NCBI GenBank assembly: GCA_022842785.1
Contig: JALHOW010000003.1
Location: forward strand, 124,001 to 188,000
Length of the DNA stretch: 64,000 nucleotides
Origin: Hyphomicrobiaceae bacterium
Lineage (GTDB): Bacteria; Pseudomonadota; Alphaproteobacteria; Rhizobiales; Hyphomicrobiaceae
Direction: 5' to 3'
Shown: positions 46,245 to 55,326 of the stretch, piece after piece
Layout: each line of letters opens with the position of its first letter
How positions within the stretch are numbered: position 1 is the stretch's first letter
Made by a program: the position numbers and the translations under genes
Notes under the pieces: model-generated
What the model was told of the DNA's origin: nothing
Database searches by the model: none
What the model saw: only the letters and a program-made list of their open reading frames with translations

Positions 46245-46387
46245 GAACTGGTCTCTGCTCCTTGGGCCCGCGCCGAGCCAAGATGCCCGGCGCTCCCCAA
46301 TTTCATGGGTCCACGGGTCCGGAGCGTCAAGGGGCCTTCGTGGCGGACTTGCATGCAGCCCGTTAAACCCTTGGCAAAGCTCTGCGC

Positions 46388-47128
46388 TCAGCCTTTCAGG
46401 TCATTGAGCTCGGTCCAATCGAAATCCGCGCCGCAGAAGGGCACGAATGCGAGCTGTGTACGCCCCATGGTGATCAGATCCATGGCCGAAAGCTCGACGG
46501 CGCCCGTAGGCTTCTTATCGTTCACGGCAACAATGTTCGTTTTTGCGAGATTGGGGACCAGGAGGAATTTGCGGTCGACGGAGTCGTAGCGCAGATAGGC
46601 CTGCTCCTCGCTGGAGATCGCCTCATCACCGAAATTGATCGGGATGCGCTGCGTGGGCGCGCGCCCGATGGTGTTGTTGCCCTCGTAGATGGGGCGGAAG
46701 GCACCAAGTCCGGGGCCCCCCACGACGACCAGCCAGCCGACCACTGGATCCTGATGAAACTCGCCCCGCTTCACCGCCGATCGCCCACGCACGAGTTGTG
46801 TCCGCGGCGGTCCGGAGATCGGATCGTTCGGCGCGGCAGGCGGGTCGATCTCGACGTGCTTGCTGGCGGGCCGAGGTGCCAGCTTGGCGACAAGCGCAGG
46901 TTCGACAGCCGGTGCCGCGGGCAGCGGCGGCGGCACGCGCACGGTCGTCTCGGCGGCACGCGGCTCCGGCGGCGCGCTGCGCTCGGTGATCTGGGTTACG
47001 CGCGCATCGTCACGCCCCGCCGCGATGAGTGCGTCGCGCAGCGAACCGGCCGGGCGGGCTGATGCGCCGCGTTTCGATCCCGTCGGCGGCCCGTCCGGCG
47101 GGCTCGTCACCGGCGTCTCGTTCGTCAT
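46388..47128 (-). CDS. FHA-domain protein (cytoplasmic)
   Basis: 246 aa. The first 140 residues are Pro/Ala-rich and probably disordered; the C-terminal half is an FHA-like fold (VVVGGPGLGAFRPIYEGNNT, then IGRAPTQRIPINFGDEAISS). The usual SRxH after the first strands is replaced by SSEEQA, so phosphothreonine binding may be altered. The ATG at 47128 has AAGGAG exactly 7 nt upstream, which is strong support for a start lying inside the preceding FHA gene: the two share 119 nt in different frames. Confidence 0.85.
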   Translation of the reverse strand: MTNETPVTSPPDGPPTGSKRGASARPAGSLRDALIAAGRDDARVTQITERSAPPEPRAAETTVRVPPPLPAAPAVEPALVAKLAPRPASKHVEIDPPAAPNDPISGPPRTQLVRGRSAVKRGEFHQDPVVGWLVVVGGPGLGAFRPIYEGNNTIGRAPTQRIPINFGDEAISSEEQAYLRYDSVDRKFLLVPNLAKTNIVAVNDKKPTGAVELSAMDLITMGRTQLAFVPFCGADFDWTELNDLKG

Positions 47129-47849
47129 CACTCATCTCCTTCGGAATTGGGGCGATCGGCTTGCGGGCCTCCGACCGCACACTTGCGGCGGGCGCCTCGA
47201 CGCCGAGATGGAAAACCAGGACCGTATCACCGAGCGTAATGCGGTCGCTGTCCTTGAGTGCCGCCCGTCCAGCGGGTCGGCCATTGAGCAATGTCTCGTT
47301 GCCTGTCCCCGCCGTCAGGTCCATCAGGATGAACTCGTCGTCGGGCGTGCGCTGGATGAGGGCATGATGGCGATGGACGGCCTCATGCACGAGCGCGATG
47401 TCGTTGTCGCTGTGGCGACCAATGCGTAGGATCTCACCGGTGAAGGCGAGCGGCGCACTATCGGCGCCAATGTCGATCCAAGCCTTGTCGCCTGGACGTG
47501 CCGGCGTATCGTCCGACAGCACCTGCCTCTCTCGCAGCGCTGCGCGGCGGCGCACAACTCTGCCGATCGCGAATAGCGCCGCGAGGATCGGCAGCGCGCC
47601 GGCAAGACCGAGACTCATCACGATGACAGGCGAGCGCTGGTAGGCCTCTGCCACAAGCACCCGTGCCTGTTGGGCTGCGTCCACGATCCGCTGGTGCACC
47701 GGCTCCATGCTGAGCTGCATCGTGGGCACGGGCTGCGCGTTCTTAGGCGTGTCGGCGAAGGCAGGAAACGAAAGCATCGCGATGCAGGTTGCGACCTGCC
47801 ATCCGTGCCATGCTCGTAGTCCCTTAGCCACCCTCGTGCCTGCCATCAT
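47010..47849 (-). CDS. Membrane-anchored FHA-domain protein
   Basis: 279 aa. N-terminal signal sequence (WQVATCIAMLSFPAFADTP), a periplasmic stretch, one membrane segment (SPVIVMSLGLAGALPILAAL), then a cytoplasmic FHA domain: LRIGRHSDNDIALVHEAVHR followed by HHALIQRTPDDEFILMDLTA. The conserved Ser of the SRxH motif is His here. A charged tail of about 40 residues is encoded by the region that overlaps the next FHA gene. The arrangement suggests a membrane receptor or scaffold for the PP2C phosphatase downstream. Confidence 0.85.
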   Translation of the reverse strand: MMAGTRVAKGLRAWHGWQVATCIAMLSFPAFADTPKNAQPVPTMQLSMEPVHQRIVDAAQQARVLVAEAYQRSPVIVMSLGLAGALPILAALFAIGRVVRRRAALRERQVLSDDTPARPGDKAWIDIGADSAPLAFTGEILRIGRHSDNDIALVHEAVHRHHALIQRTPDDEFILMDLTAGTGNETLLNGRPAGRAALKDSDRITLGDTVLVFHLGVEAPAASVRSEARKPIAPIPKEMSDDERDAGDEPAGRAADGIETRRISPPGRFAARRTHRGGA

Positions 47850-48023
47850 GCCTTAGGTCGAATCACGACATTACCCTGCGCGCGCATGTCGGCAGGAACA
47901 TGGCTTTTGTGGGGGCACGAACGAAGGGAAATATGCGCGCTGGTGCCGCTTTTCCACGTTCAGGCTTGGTTTGAATGCCGCGGGCTGCTCGCGACAAATG
48001 CATGGTCATGAAGACGGGTGGGT

Positions 48024-48108
48024 CCGGGAGGGTGTCTCTCCCGGTGGGGCCAGGGGCGGTCGCGCCGGAGGCGCGCGACTTCAAACAGCCCCGTCGCGCC
48101 GCAGGCGC
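48024..48108. repeat. Cluster of short hairpins and a 16-nt near-repeat
   Basis: Three small stem-loops lie between the FHA gene and the acyl-CoA synthetase stop: CCGGGAGGG/CTCTCCCGG (48024-48044), CGCGCC/GGCGCG (48061-48075) and GCGCC/GGCGC (48096-48108). GTCGCGCCGGAGGCGC (48059-48074) recurs as GTCGCGCCGCAGGCGC (48093-48108), 15 of 16 identical. The whole 47850-48113 gap has no convincing gene. This looks like a dispersed intergenic element or a composite terminator for the synthetase transcript. Confidence 0.55.
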
Positions 48109-48113
48109 AAACA

Positions 48114-49751
48114 CTATTCCGGCAGAACGTGCGCGCCGTACGTCGCCCTAAGCTCGCGCTTGGAAACCTTGCCCGTCGCCGTCATGGGCAGGGCCTCGGC
48201 AAAGATGACATCGTCTGGCACCTGCCACGTCGCGAGCTTGCCTGCGACATGCGCAAGTACCCGCTCCTTGGTGACGTCGGCTCCCGGCTGCTTGACGACC
48301 ACCAGCAGCGGCCGCTCGGTCCACTTCGGATGCGGCACGCCAATCACCGCCGCGTTCGCGACGCCGGGGCAGCTCATGACCGTGTTCTCGACGTCGATGG
48401 AGCTGATCCACTCGCCGCCCGACTTCACCATGTCCTTCGTACGATCGACGACCGAGAGAAAGCCGTTGGGACTGATGCGCGCGACATCGCCCGTTCCAAA
48501 CCAGCCATCCTTGTTGAGCGCTGCTGCCGTCGCGGCTTCGTTGTTGAAGTAGCCATTCACGATCGCATTGCCGCGCACGAAAAGCTCGCCGCTGGACTTG
48601 CCGTCATGGGCTAAGCGCTTGCCGTCCTCGTCGACGATCTTGAGATCCACGCCGAACATGCGCTGGCCTTGCACGGACTTCACGCGGACCCGCTCCTCGA
48701 TCGAAAGAGACGGATCGTTGGCGCGCTGCGGCGTGAATGTGCCGATCGGGCTCATCTCCGTCATGCCCCAGCCGTGCAGAACGCGGATGTCGAAGTCGCG
48801 TTCGAAGGTCTCGATCATGGCCGGCGGTGGTGCCGATCCGCCGACGATCACCTGGCGCAGATTGCGCGGCTTGCGTCCGCGCTGCTTCATCTCGGAGATG
48901 AGGCCGAGCCATACAGTCGGCACGCCCCATGAGGAAAAGACGTTCTCGCTCTCCATGAGATCGAAGAGGCTCGCGCCGTCGAGCCTCGGCCCTGGGAACA
49001 CGATCGGCGTGCCCGAGATGGCCGCGGCATAGGGCAGCCCCCACGCATTGGCATGAAAAAGCGGCACCACCGGAAGCACCGGCTTGTCGACGCCGAAGGG
49101 CGAGCTCACGCAGGCAAGCGTGAAGAGTGTGTGCAGCACCGTCGAACGGTTCGAGTAGAGCGAACCCTTGGGGTCGCCCGTCGTGCCCGAGGTGTAGCAG
49201 AGCGCGCAGGCCGCGTGCTCGTCCATCTCCGGCCATTCGATCTCGGACTCACCGCTCTCCAGCAGTTCCTCGTAGCATTGCAGGTTCGCGACCGGTGCCT
49301 CGGCCGGCATATGCGCCCGGTCGGTCATGGCGAAATAGCCCTCGATGGGGCGGAAGGCCGGTGCCAGCTTGCCGATCAGCGGCGCGAAGGTCAGGTCGAA
49401 GAAAAGGTGCTTGTCCTGCGCATGATTGACGATGTAGCTCATCTGATCGGGTGAAAGGCGCGGATTGATCGTGTGACAGACCGCGCCGATGCCGGAGATC
49501 GCGTAGTAGAGCTCGAAATGCCGGTACGTGTTCCACGCGAGCGTTGCCACCCGGTCACCGGGCTTCACGCCGAGTTTGATGAGGGCGTTGGCGAGCTTGG
49601 CAATGCGCGGACGCGCCTGGGCAAAAGTGTAGCGATGAAGGCCGCCTTCGACCGTCGATGTGACGATCGTCGCCGGCCCGTGCACCTCGGCGGCGAAGTC
49701 GATCAGCCTCGAGACCAGCAGTGGCTGGTCCATCATCTGCCCCTTGAGCAT
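48114..49751 (-). CDS. Fatty acyl-CoA synthetase (AMP-binding ligase)
   Basis: 545 aa, the normal FadD-like length. Phosphate loop CYTSGTTGDPKGSLYSNRST, HGWGMTEMSPIGTFTP, GWFGTGDVARISPNGFLSVV, and the C-terminal catalytic lysine motif PMTATGKVSKREL. Similar sequences are annotated as medium- to long-chain acyl-CoA synthetases. In-frame ATGs at 49751, 49736 and 49733 are all possible; the first has GGGAGA and the later ones AAGGGG upstream. Divergent from the FadJ-type gene across 119 nt. Confidence 0.92.
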   Translation of the reverse strand: MLKGQMMDQPLLVSRLIDFAAEVHGPATIVTSTVEGGLHRYTFAQARPRIAKLANALIKLGVKPGDRVATLAWNTYRHFELYYAISGIGAVCHTINPRLSPDQMSYIVNHAQDKHLFFDLTFAPLIGKLAPAFRPIEGYFAMTDRAHMPAEAPVANLQCYEELLESGESEIEWPEMDEHAACALCYTSGTTGDPKGSLYSNRSTVLHTLFTLACVSSPFGVDKPVLPVVPLFHANAWGLPYAAAISGTPIVFPGPRLDGASLFDLMESENVFSSWGVPTVWLGLISEMKQRGRKPRNLRQVIVGGSAPPPAMIETFERDFDIRVLHGWGMTEMSPIGTFTPQRANDPSLSIEERVRVKSVQGQRMFGVDLKIVDEDGKRLAHDGKSSGELFVRGNAIVNGYFNNEAATAAALNKDGWFGTGDVARISPNGFLSVVDRTKDMVKSGGEWISSIDVENTVMSCPGVANAAVIGVPHPKWTERPLLVVVKQPGADVTKERVLAHVAGKLATWQVPDDVIFAEALPMTATGKVSKRELRATYGAHVLPE

Positions 49752-49870
49752 GGCGCGCGTCTCCCGGATTTGTTATGCGCCAAGGTTAGACGCCGCCGGG
49801 CGCAAAACCAAGCGCCCCGAAAGTCGCGTGCGCGACCGGCCGCGACCCGCATCCAGCAGGAGGAAATCCC

Positions 49871-51967
49871 ATGGCCACGGCTACTCTGACCAAGTCGGGC
49901 GACATCGCCGTCATCCGCCTCGCGCATCCGCCGGTCAACGCGCTCGCGCAGGGCGTGCGGCAGGGCATCCAGGACGGCATCGCCGCCGCCAATGCCGATC
50001 CGGCCATCAAGGCCATTGTGGTTACCGGCGATGGACGCGCGTTCTCAGCCGGCGCCGACATCACCGAGTTTCGCTCAGGCCCGAAACCGCCCGGTCTCGG
50101 CGAGGTCATCGACACCATGGAGGCCTCACCAAAGCCGGTCGTCGCCGCGCTCAACGGTCTCGCACTCGGCGGCGGGCTGGAGGTTGCACTCGGCTGCCAC
50201 TATCGCGTGGCGAACAAGGCGGCGAACCAGCTCGGACTTCCCGAGGTCAAGATCGGCATTCTGCCGGGCGCGGGCGGGACGCAGCGCCTCCCCCGCATCA
50301 TCGGCGTCGAGGCCGCACTCGATATGATCACCTCGGGCAATCCCATCAATGCCGAGAAGGCCGCTAAGGTCGGCCTCGTCGATCGGCTGGTAGACGGTGA
50401 CGTAGTCGAGGGCGCGATCGCCTTCGCGTGCGAGCTTGTCGCGGCCGGCAAGGGCCCGCGTCCGGGCAGCGCAACCCGCATCGATCCCGCGAGCGTACCA
50501 GCAGATCTGTTCGCCAGGAAGCGCGCGTCCATTGCGCGTCATCCTTCCGGGCCCATGGCCGCGAAGAACTGCATTGCGGCTGTCGAGGCGGCGATCGGCT
50601 CGGGCTACAAGGCCGGCGTCGCACGCGAGCGCGAGCTGTTCCTGGAGCTTGCCGGCAAGCCCTATGCGCGGGCCCTTCAGTACGCGTTCTTCGCGGAACG
50701 CCAGGCGGCGAACATTCCCGACATCGGCAAGGACGTCACGCCGCGCGACGTCAAGACCGTCGGCATCCTCGGCGCCGGCACGATGGGTACGGGCATCGGC
50801 CTCGCCTTTCTCAATGCAGGCTTTCCGGTGACGATCGTCGAGGCCAATCAGGAAGCGCTCGATCGCGGCGCCAAGCGCGTGCGCGAAACCATCGAGAGCA
50901 ACGTCCAGCGCGGACGCCTCTCCGCGGATGAGGGCCAGAAGCGGATCGCCAACCTCACGACGGCGCTCGACATGAAGGCCCTGGTCAATGCGGACCTGAT
51001 CATCGAGGCCGTGTTCGAGAATATGGCTCTGAAGAAGGAGATTTTCGCGAAGCTCGACGCCGTCGCCAGGCCCGGTACCGTGCTCGCGAGCAATACGTCG
51101 ACGCTCGACGTGGACGAGATCGCCTCCGCGACCAAGCGGCCGCAAGATGTGGTGGGTATGCACTTCTTCTCGCCGGCCAATATCATGCGGCTTCTGGAGA
51201 TCGTGCGCGGCAAGGCAACGGCGAAAGATACGCTTGCAACGGCCATGGCTGTCGCGCGGCGCATTGGCAAAGTCGGCGTCGTCTCCGGCGTGTGCTTCGG
51301 CTTCATCGGCAATCGCATGGTCGAGGCCTATCTCGAAGAGGCGCAAGCCATGCTGCTCGAAGGCGCGACGCCGGCCGATATCGACGGCGCGCTCGAAGCG
51401 TGGGGTCTCGCCATGGGGCCGCTCGCCATGATGGACATGGCCGGCCTCGATGTCGGCTACCGCATCCGCCAGGAGCACGAGCTGACACCGGAGCGGGCGA
51501 AGCTCTATCGCGTGACGGATGCGATCGTGGAAATGGGTCGGCACGGTCAGAAAACGGGTGCGGGCTACTATACGTACGGCGCCGATCGCAAGCGCCAGAG
51601 CGATCCCAAGATCGAGGAAATGTTCGCGAAGGAGGCCGCGGCGCAGGGCCTCTCCAATCGCAAGCCGGGCGCCGACGAGATCGTCGAGCGCTGCCTGCTG
51701 CGGCTTGCGAACGAAGGCGCGAAGATCCTCGACGAGGGCATCGCGATGCGCGCCTCCGACATCGATACGATCTACCTCAATGGCTATGGCTTCCCAGGCT
51801 GGCGCGGCGGGCCCATGTGGCAGATCGAGGAGCAGGGGCTCGCGAAGGTCGCCGAGAAGATCAAGGCCTACGAGGCGCGCCACGGCAAACGCTGGGCAAT
51901 CGCGCCGCTCATCGAGAAGCTCTCGGCGGCTGGCGGCAAGCTCGCGGACGCAGGGGTGAAAGGCTGA
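49871..51967 (+). CDS. Bifunctional enoyl-CoA hydratase / 3-hydroxyacyl-CoA dehydrogenase (FadJ/FadB-like)
   Basis: 698 aa. The N-terminal crotonase domain keeps both catalytic glutamates (NGLALGGGLEVALGCHYRV and LPEVKIGILPGAGGTQ). It is followed by the NAD-binding domain (VGILGAGTMGTGIGLAFLNA) and the 3HCDH C-terminal domains (VVGMHFFSPANIMRLLEIVR, then GFPGWRGGPMWQ). It carries out hydration and NAD-dependent oxidation in beta-oxidation. Start ATG 49871, AGGAGG 8 nt upstream. The thiolase partner is not in the window. Divergence from the acyl-CoA synthetase suggests shared control. Confidence 0.96.
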   Translation: MATATLTKSGDIAVIRLAHPPVNALAQGVRQGIQDGIAAANADPAIKAIVVTGDGRAFSAGADITEFRSGPKPPGLGEVIDTMEASPKPVVAALNGLALGGGLEVALGCHYRVANKAANQLGLPEVKIGILPGAGGTQRLPRIIGVEAALDMITSGNPINAEKAAKVGLVDRLVDGDVVEGAIAFACELVAAGKGPRPGSATRIDPASVPADLFARKRASIARHPSGPMAAKNCIAAVEAAIGSGYKAGVARERELFLELAGKPYARALQYAFFAERQAANIPDIGKDVTPRDVKTVGILGAGTMGTGIGLAFLNAGFPVTIVEANQEALDRGAKRVRETIESNVQRGRLSADEGQKRIANLTTALDMKALVNADLIIEAVFENMALKKEIFAKLDAVARPGTVLASNTSTLDVDEIASATKRPQDVVGMHFFSPANIMRLLEIVRGKATAKDTLATAMAVARRIGKVGVVSGVCFGFIGNRMVEAYLEEAQAMLLEGATPADIDGALEAWGLAMGPLAMMDMAGLDVGYRIRQEHELTPERAKLYRVTDAIVEMGRHGQKTGAGYYTYGADRKRQSDPKIEEMFAKEAAAQGLSNRKPGADEIVERCLLRLANEGAKILDEGIAMRASDIDTIYLNGYGFPGWRGGPMWQIEEQGLAKVAEKIKAYEARHGKRWAIAPLIEKLSAAGGKLADAGVKG

Positions 51968-52003
51968 GCTAACAGACGCGGGAGTGTCGCTCGGCGCTCC
52001 CGC

Positions 52004-52354
52004 TCACTTCTTCTTGCTGCGCGCGGCTTTGGGAAGTGAGCCATAGTACGCGGCGAGCGCCTTCATCTGATCATCGTCGAGCGATTGTGCAACGGAGACC
52101 ATCGCGGGATTGTTCCGTTCGCCATTGCGATAGAAAGCAAGCGTGTGGACAAAATCCTCGGGCTCCCACCCTGTAATGGATGGAATGCCGTTGTCCGTAC
52201 CGTCAACTCGGTGACAGGCGCTGCATTCGCCGGAAAGATGACGGCCGTAGGCGACCTTTTTCGCATCGCTGGCAACCGCAGAACCCGTAAGCACCAGCCC
52301 GAGTGCACCAGCCGCGAGGCGGAGGCCACCAGGTTTCAGCACCGTGCTGCTCAT
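52004..52354 (-). CDS. Small c-type cytochrome
   Basis: 116 aa periplasmic class I cytochrome c. A signal sequence (LRLAAGALGLVLTGSAVASD) is followed by the haem site CSACH (Cys44, Cys47, His48) and a probable axial Met85 (NNPAMVSVAQSL). C-terminal LDDDQMKALAAYYGSLPK is typical of cytochrome c-553-like proteins. The ATG at 52354 overlaps the stop of the ArsR-type regulator (ATGA). Longer in-frame sequence upstream only reads through the regulator in another frame. A link to sulfur oxidation is suggested by the regulator type, not by the cytochrome itself. Confidence 0.9.
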   Translation of the reverse strand: MSSTVLKPGGLRLAAGALGLVLTGSAVASDAKKVAYGRHLSGECSACHRVDGTDNGIPSITGWEPEDFVHTLAFYRNGERNNPAMVSVAQSLDDDQMKALAAYYGSLPKAARSKKK

Positions 52355-52722
52355 TCCTTCTCCGGTAGCATGCCCTTGGCGCAGTAGTGACGGTAGAGCG
52401 TGGCGACGATCTCCTTCGCCACGGTATCGGTCAGCGAATAGTAGGCGAAGTGGCCGCGCCGTTCGGCCTTGACGAGGCCGTCGAGACGGAGCCGGGTCAG
52501 ATGCTGCGAGGTGAGGCTCTGGCGCGCGCCGATGGCGTCGCAGATCTCGGTTACCGTCTTCTCGCGCTCGACGAGCAGGCAGAGGATCATCAAGCGATAG
52601 GGGCTGCCAATCGAGCGCAGCACGCCAGCTGCCTCCTCGGCGGCCCAGCGCATGGAGCTCAGCACCTCGCCGGCGGGCAGTTCGTCGTCGCCCTCCCGCG
52701 TCGCCTTGGCGAGCGCGTCCAT
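52351..52722 (-). CDS. ArsR-family repressor, SqrR/BigR-like persulfide sensor
   Basis: About 123 aa from the ATG at 52722 (AGGGA 8 nt upstream); ATGs at 52728 and 52770 are alternatives. Winged-helix ArsR domain: AAGVLRSIGSPYRLMILCLL, EICDAIGARQSLTSQHLTRL, and LVKAERRGHFAYYSL for the wing. Two cysteines stand out: Cys48 (LMILCLL) and Cys114 (LYRHYCAKG), 66 residues apart. This equals the spacing of the persulfide-reactive pair in SqrR (Cys41/Cys107) and BigR, and both flanking motifs resemble theirs. It probably represses its own operon until hydrosulfide or persulfide links the thiols. Confidence 0.85.
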   Translation of the reverse strand: MDALAKATREGDDELPAGEVLSSMRWAAEEAAGVLRSIGSPYRLMILCLLVEREKTVTEICDAIGARQSLTSQHLTRLRLDGLVKAERRGHFAYYSLTDTVAKEIVATLYRHYCAKGMLPEKE

Positions 52723-52778
52723 GGACATGATCCCTGATGCCTTCTCGCAGCCGCCGGGTCGCCCGGCCATGCACAATT

Positions 52779-52800
52779 AATATTCGCAGGTCGCAATATT
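52779..52800. promoter_or_regulatory. Candidate operator of the SqrR/BigR-like repressor
   Basis: Two AATATT sequences (52779-52784 and 52795-52800) lie 16 nt apart, start to start, in an A/T-rich island just upstream of the repressor gene, with TCGCA repeated between them. AT-rich dyads in this position are typical binding sites of dimeric ArsR proteins. Assignment rests on position and symmetry only. Confidence 0.5.
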
Positions 52801-52836
52801 TGCAATCCAGGCCCTGCCAAAGAGCCGAATTATCGT

Positions 52837-53316
52837 TCATTTCTCGTGCCGCGACGCCTCGAGCATGTCCTTGAGGCGGTGTTGCTCGTCGGGGCTGAGG
52901 GGGACGGGGGACGCGGCGCGCGTGCGGGCCGCCATGAGGCGCCAGCCGATGCCGGCGGCCGCGCCCGCGAGCAGCAGCAGCGGCGTCAGCCAGAGGAGCA
53001 GCGTGTGCGTACCGAGGGGCGGGCGCAGGAGCACGAACTCGCCATAGCGCGCGACGAGGAAGCGCGTGACCTCCTGGTCGCTATCACCGGCGACGAGACG
53101 CTCGCGCACCAGCAGACGCAGGTCCTTGGCAAGCGGCGCATCGGAATCGTCGATCGACTGGTTCTGGCAGACGAGACAGCGCAGGTTCACCGATAGCGCA
53201 CGAGCCCGCGCCTCGAGCGCCGGATCAGCGAGCACCTCATTGGGCTGCACGGCGAACGCGGTGCTCGGGAGCAGGAGCGCGATCACAAGCAGCGCAGCTT
53301 TGATGAGCCTTGGCAT
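52837..53316 (-). CDS. ccmH: Cytochrome c maturation protein CcmH
   Basis: 159 aa. Signal peptide ([18 protein letters not shown]), then the thiol motif [16 protein letters not shown] with Cys47 and Cys50, and a C-terminal membrane anchor ([19 protein letters not shown]). CcmH reduces apocytochrome CxxCH thiols before haem ligation. Starts 5 nt after ccmF; last gene of the ccmI-E-F-H operon. Confidence 0.96.
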   Translation of the reverse strand: MPRLIKAALLVIALLLPSTAFAVQPNEVLADPALEARARALSVNLRCLVCQNQSIDDSDAPLAKDLRLLVRERLVAGDSDQEVTRFLVARYGEFVLLRPPLGTHTLLLWLTPLLLLAGAAAGIGWRLMAARTRAASPVPLSPDEQHRLKDMLEASRHEK

Positions 53317-53321
53317 GGCGC

Positions 53322-55307
53322 CTACTCCGCCGGAACCGGTGTCGGTATCCGCCGGCGCGACCGGCGCGGCGCACCGACGCGCAGGCGCCGGTCGCTGAGC
53401 GAGAAGGCGCCGCCGATGAACATGATGATGGTCCCGAGCCAGATGAGGCGCACGAGCGGATTGAAGTAGAGCCGCACGGACCAGGCGCCGTCACCGGCTT
53501 CATCCCCGAGCACGACATAGAGATCGCCCGCGAGTGCGACGTGGATACCCGCCTCGCTCGTCGCCTGGGCCGGCGCATTGTACTGGCGCTTGGACGGCGC
53601 GAGTTCGGTAACGCGCGTTTCGCCGCGCGATACCTGCATGAGGCCAATCACCTCGCGGTAGTTCGGCCCCTCGCGCGGGGCCACGCCCGTGAATGTAATG
53701 TCATAGCCGGCCATGTGCGCGGTCTGACCGGGCCGCATGGTGAGGATGGTTTCGCTCTGCCACGCGCTCGTCGCGGTGATGCCGATGACCATGACGCCGA
53801 CGCCTGCGTGCGCGATCGCCGTGCCGTACACCGAGCGCGGCAGGTTCCTGAGACGGCGCAAGACCTCCGCGCGATCGGCTTGCCCTGCCTTGGCGCGGAA
53901 CAGAAGCTCGCTGATGGCGCCGCCGATGACCCACACGCCGAGCGCAATCGCGAAGGGTGCGAGCCACGGTCCCCGCCACATGATGGCGAACACAACGGCG
54001 ATGGATGCGATCGAAACGAGGCCCGCGATCATGAGGCGCTGCATGGCGGCGACCACATCGCCGCGTTTCCAGCCGAGCAGCGGCCCGAAGGGCAATGCGA
54101 GCAGCAGCGGCACCATGAGCGGCACGAAGGTCGCGTTGAAATAGGGCGCACCGACCGAGATCTTGGCGCCGTTGATGGATTCGAGCGCGAGCGGATAGAG
54201 CGTGCCGACGAGGACGGTGCCGGTCGCGGTCGTGATCAAGACGTTGTTGAGCACGAGGCCGCCTTCGCGGCTCAAGGGCGCGAAGATGCCGCCCTGCCTG
54301 AGGCTCGGCGCGCGCCAAGCGTAGAGCATGAGCCCGCCGCCGATGAAGAACATCATGATCGCGAGAATGAACACGCCGCGCTTGGGGTCGACGGCAAAGG
54401 CGTGCACCGAGGAAAGCACGCCCGAGCGCACGAGAAATGCGCCCATGAGCGAGAGTGAGAACGTCAGGATCGCGAGCAGGATCGTCCAGACCTTCAGCGC
54501 CTCGCGCTTTTCCATGACGACGGCGGAATGCAGGAGCGCAGTACCGGCAAGCCATGGCATGAAGGACGCGTTCTCGACGGGATCCCAGAACCACCAGCCG
54601 CCCCAGCCGAGTTCGTAGTAGGCCCACCACGAACCCATGGAGATGCCGACCGTCAGGAACATCCACGCGGCGAGTGTCCACGGCCTGACCCACCGCGCCC
54701 AGGCGGCGTCCGTGCGGCCTTCGATGAGGCCGGCGATGGCGAACGAGTAGGCCATGGAGAAGCCGACATAGCCCGCGTAGAGGAAAGGCGGGTGAAAGGC
54801 GAGCGCAGGATCCTGCAGGATGGGATTGAGTCCACGGCCCTCGGCCGGCACGGGATCAAGGCGATCGAATGGGTTCGAGGTAAGCAGGATGAACAGCAGG
54901 AAGGCGAGCGCGATCGAGGCCTGCACGCTCAGCACGTTCGCGCGGAGCGTCGTCGGCAGGTTGGAGCCGAAGGCCGCGACCGCTGCACCGAAGAGCGCGA
55001 GGATGAGCACCCAGAGCAGCATCGAGCCTTCGTGGTTTCCCCACACGCCCGAGATGCGATAGATGAGCGGCTTCGTCGAATGCGAGTTCTGGTAGACGTT
55101 CGTGACAGAGAAGTCGCTGACGACATAGGCGTGCGTGAGTGCCGCAAAGGCGAGGATCAGGAGGCCGAACTGCAGGAGCGCGGCGGGCTCGCCGATCCCC
55201 ATGAGGCGGTGATCGCCGATGCGCGCGCCCCACGCCGGCACGATCATCTGCACGACGCAGACGAGAAAGGCGAGCACAAGGGCGAAGTGTCCAAGCTCGA
55301 CGATCAT
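53322..55307 (-). CDS. ccmF: Cytochrome c-type biogenesis haem lyase CcmF
   Basis: 661 aa from the ATG at 55307 ([14 protein letters not shown]). About fifteen membrane segments. The WWD haem-handling domain is present ([20 protein letters not shown]), preceded by [19 protein letters not shown] and followed by conserved periplasmic His regions. CcmF passes haem from CcmE to the apocytochrome with CcmH and CcmI. The open frame upstream of 55307 is Arg-rich and overlaps ccmE, so it is not coding. Confidence 0.97.
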   Translation of the reverse strand: MIVELGHFALVLAFLVCVVQMIVPAWGARIGDHRLMGIGEPAALLQFGLLILAFAALTHAYVVSDFSVTNVYQNSHSTKPLIYRISGVWGNHEGSMLLWVLILALFGAAVAAFGSNLPTTLRANVLSVQASIALAFLLFILLTSNPFDRLDPVPAEGRGLNPILQDPALAFHPPFLYAGYVGFSMAYSFAIAGLIEGRTDAAWARWVRPWTLAAWMFLTVGISMGSWWAYYELGWGGWWFWDPVENASFMPWLAGTALLHSAVVMEKREALKVWTILLAILTFSLSLMGAFLVRSGVLSSVHAFAVDPKRGVFILAIMMFFIGGGLMLYAWRAPSLRQGGIFAPLSREGGLVLNNVLITTATGTVLVGTLYPLALESINGAKISVGAPYFNATFVPLMVPLLLALPFGPLLGWKRGDVVAAMQRLMIAGLVSIASIAVVFAIMWRGPWLAPFAIALGVWVIGGAISELLFRAKAGQADRAEVLRRLRNLPRSVYGTAIAHAGVGVMVIGITATSAWQSETILTMRPGQTAHMAGYDITFTGVAPREGPNYREVIGLMQVSRGETRVTELAPSKRQYNAPAQATSEAGIHVALAGDLYVVLGDEAGDGAWSVRLYFNPLVRLIWLGTIIMFIGGAFSLSDRRLRVGAPRRSRRRIPTPVPAE

Positions 55308-55326
55308 GGGCGGTCGCCTCCTCGCA

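Noticed and set aside
47863-48114. Minus-strand open frame of 83 codons downstream of the acyl-CoA synthetase
   Set aside because: It runs through the hairpin cluster; the product is Arg/Pro-rich with no family pattern, so the repeat structure explains it better than a gene.
49798-49817. GGGCGC-8-GCGCCC dyad between the acyl-CoA synthetase and FadJ-type genes
   Set aside because: Only 6-bp GC arms in a GC-rich gap, expected fairly often by chance; not listed as an operator.
52355-52840. Upstream extension of the cytochrome c frame, which could suggest a fusion protein
   Set aside because: The extra 162 codons only read the repressor gene in a different frame; the ATG at 52354 starts a normal signal peptide.
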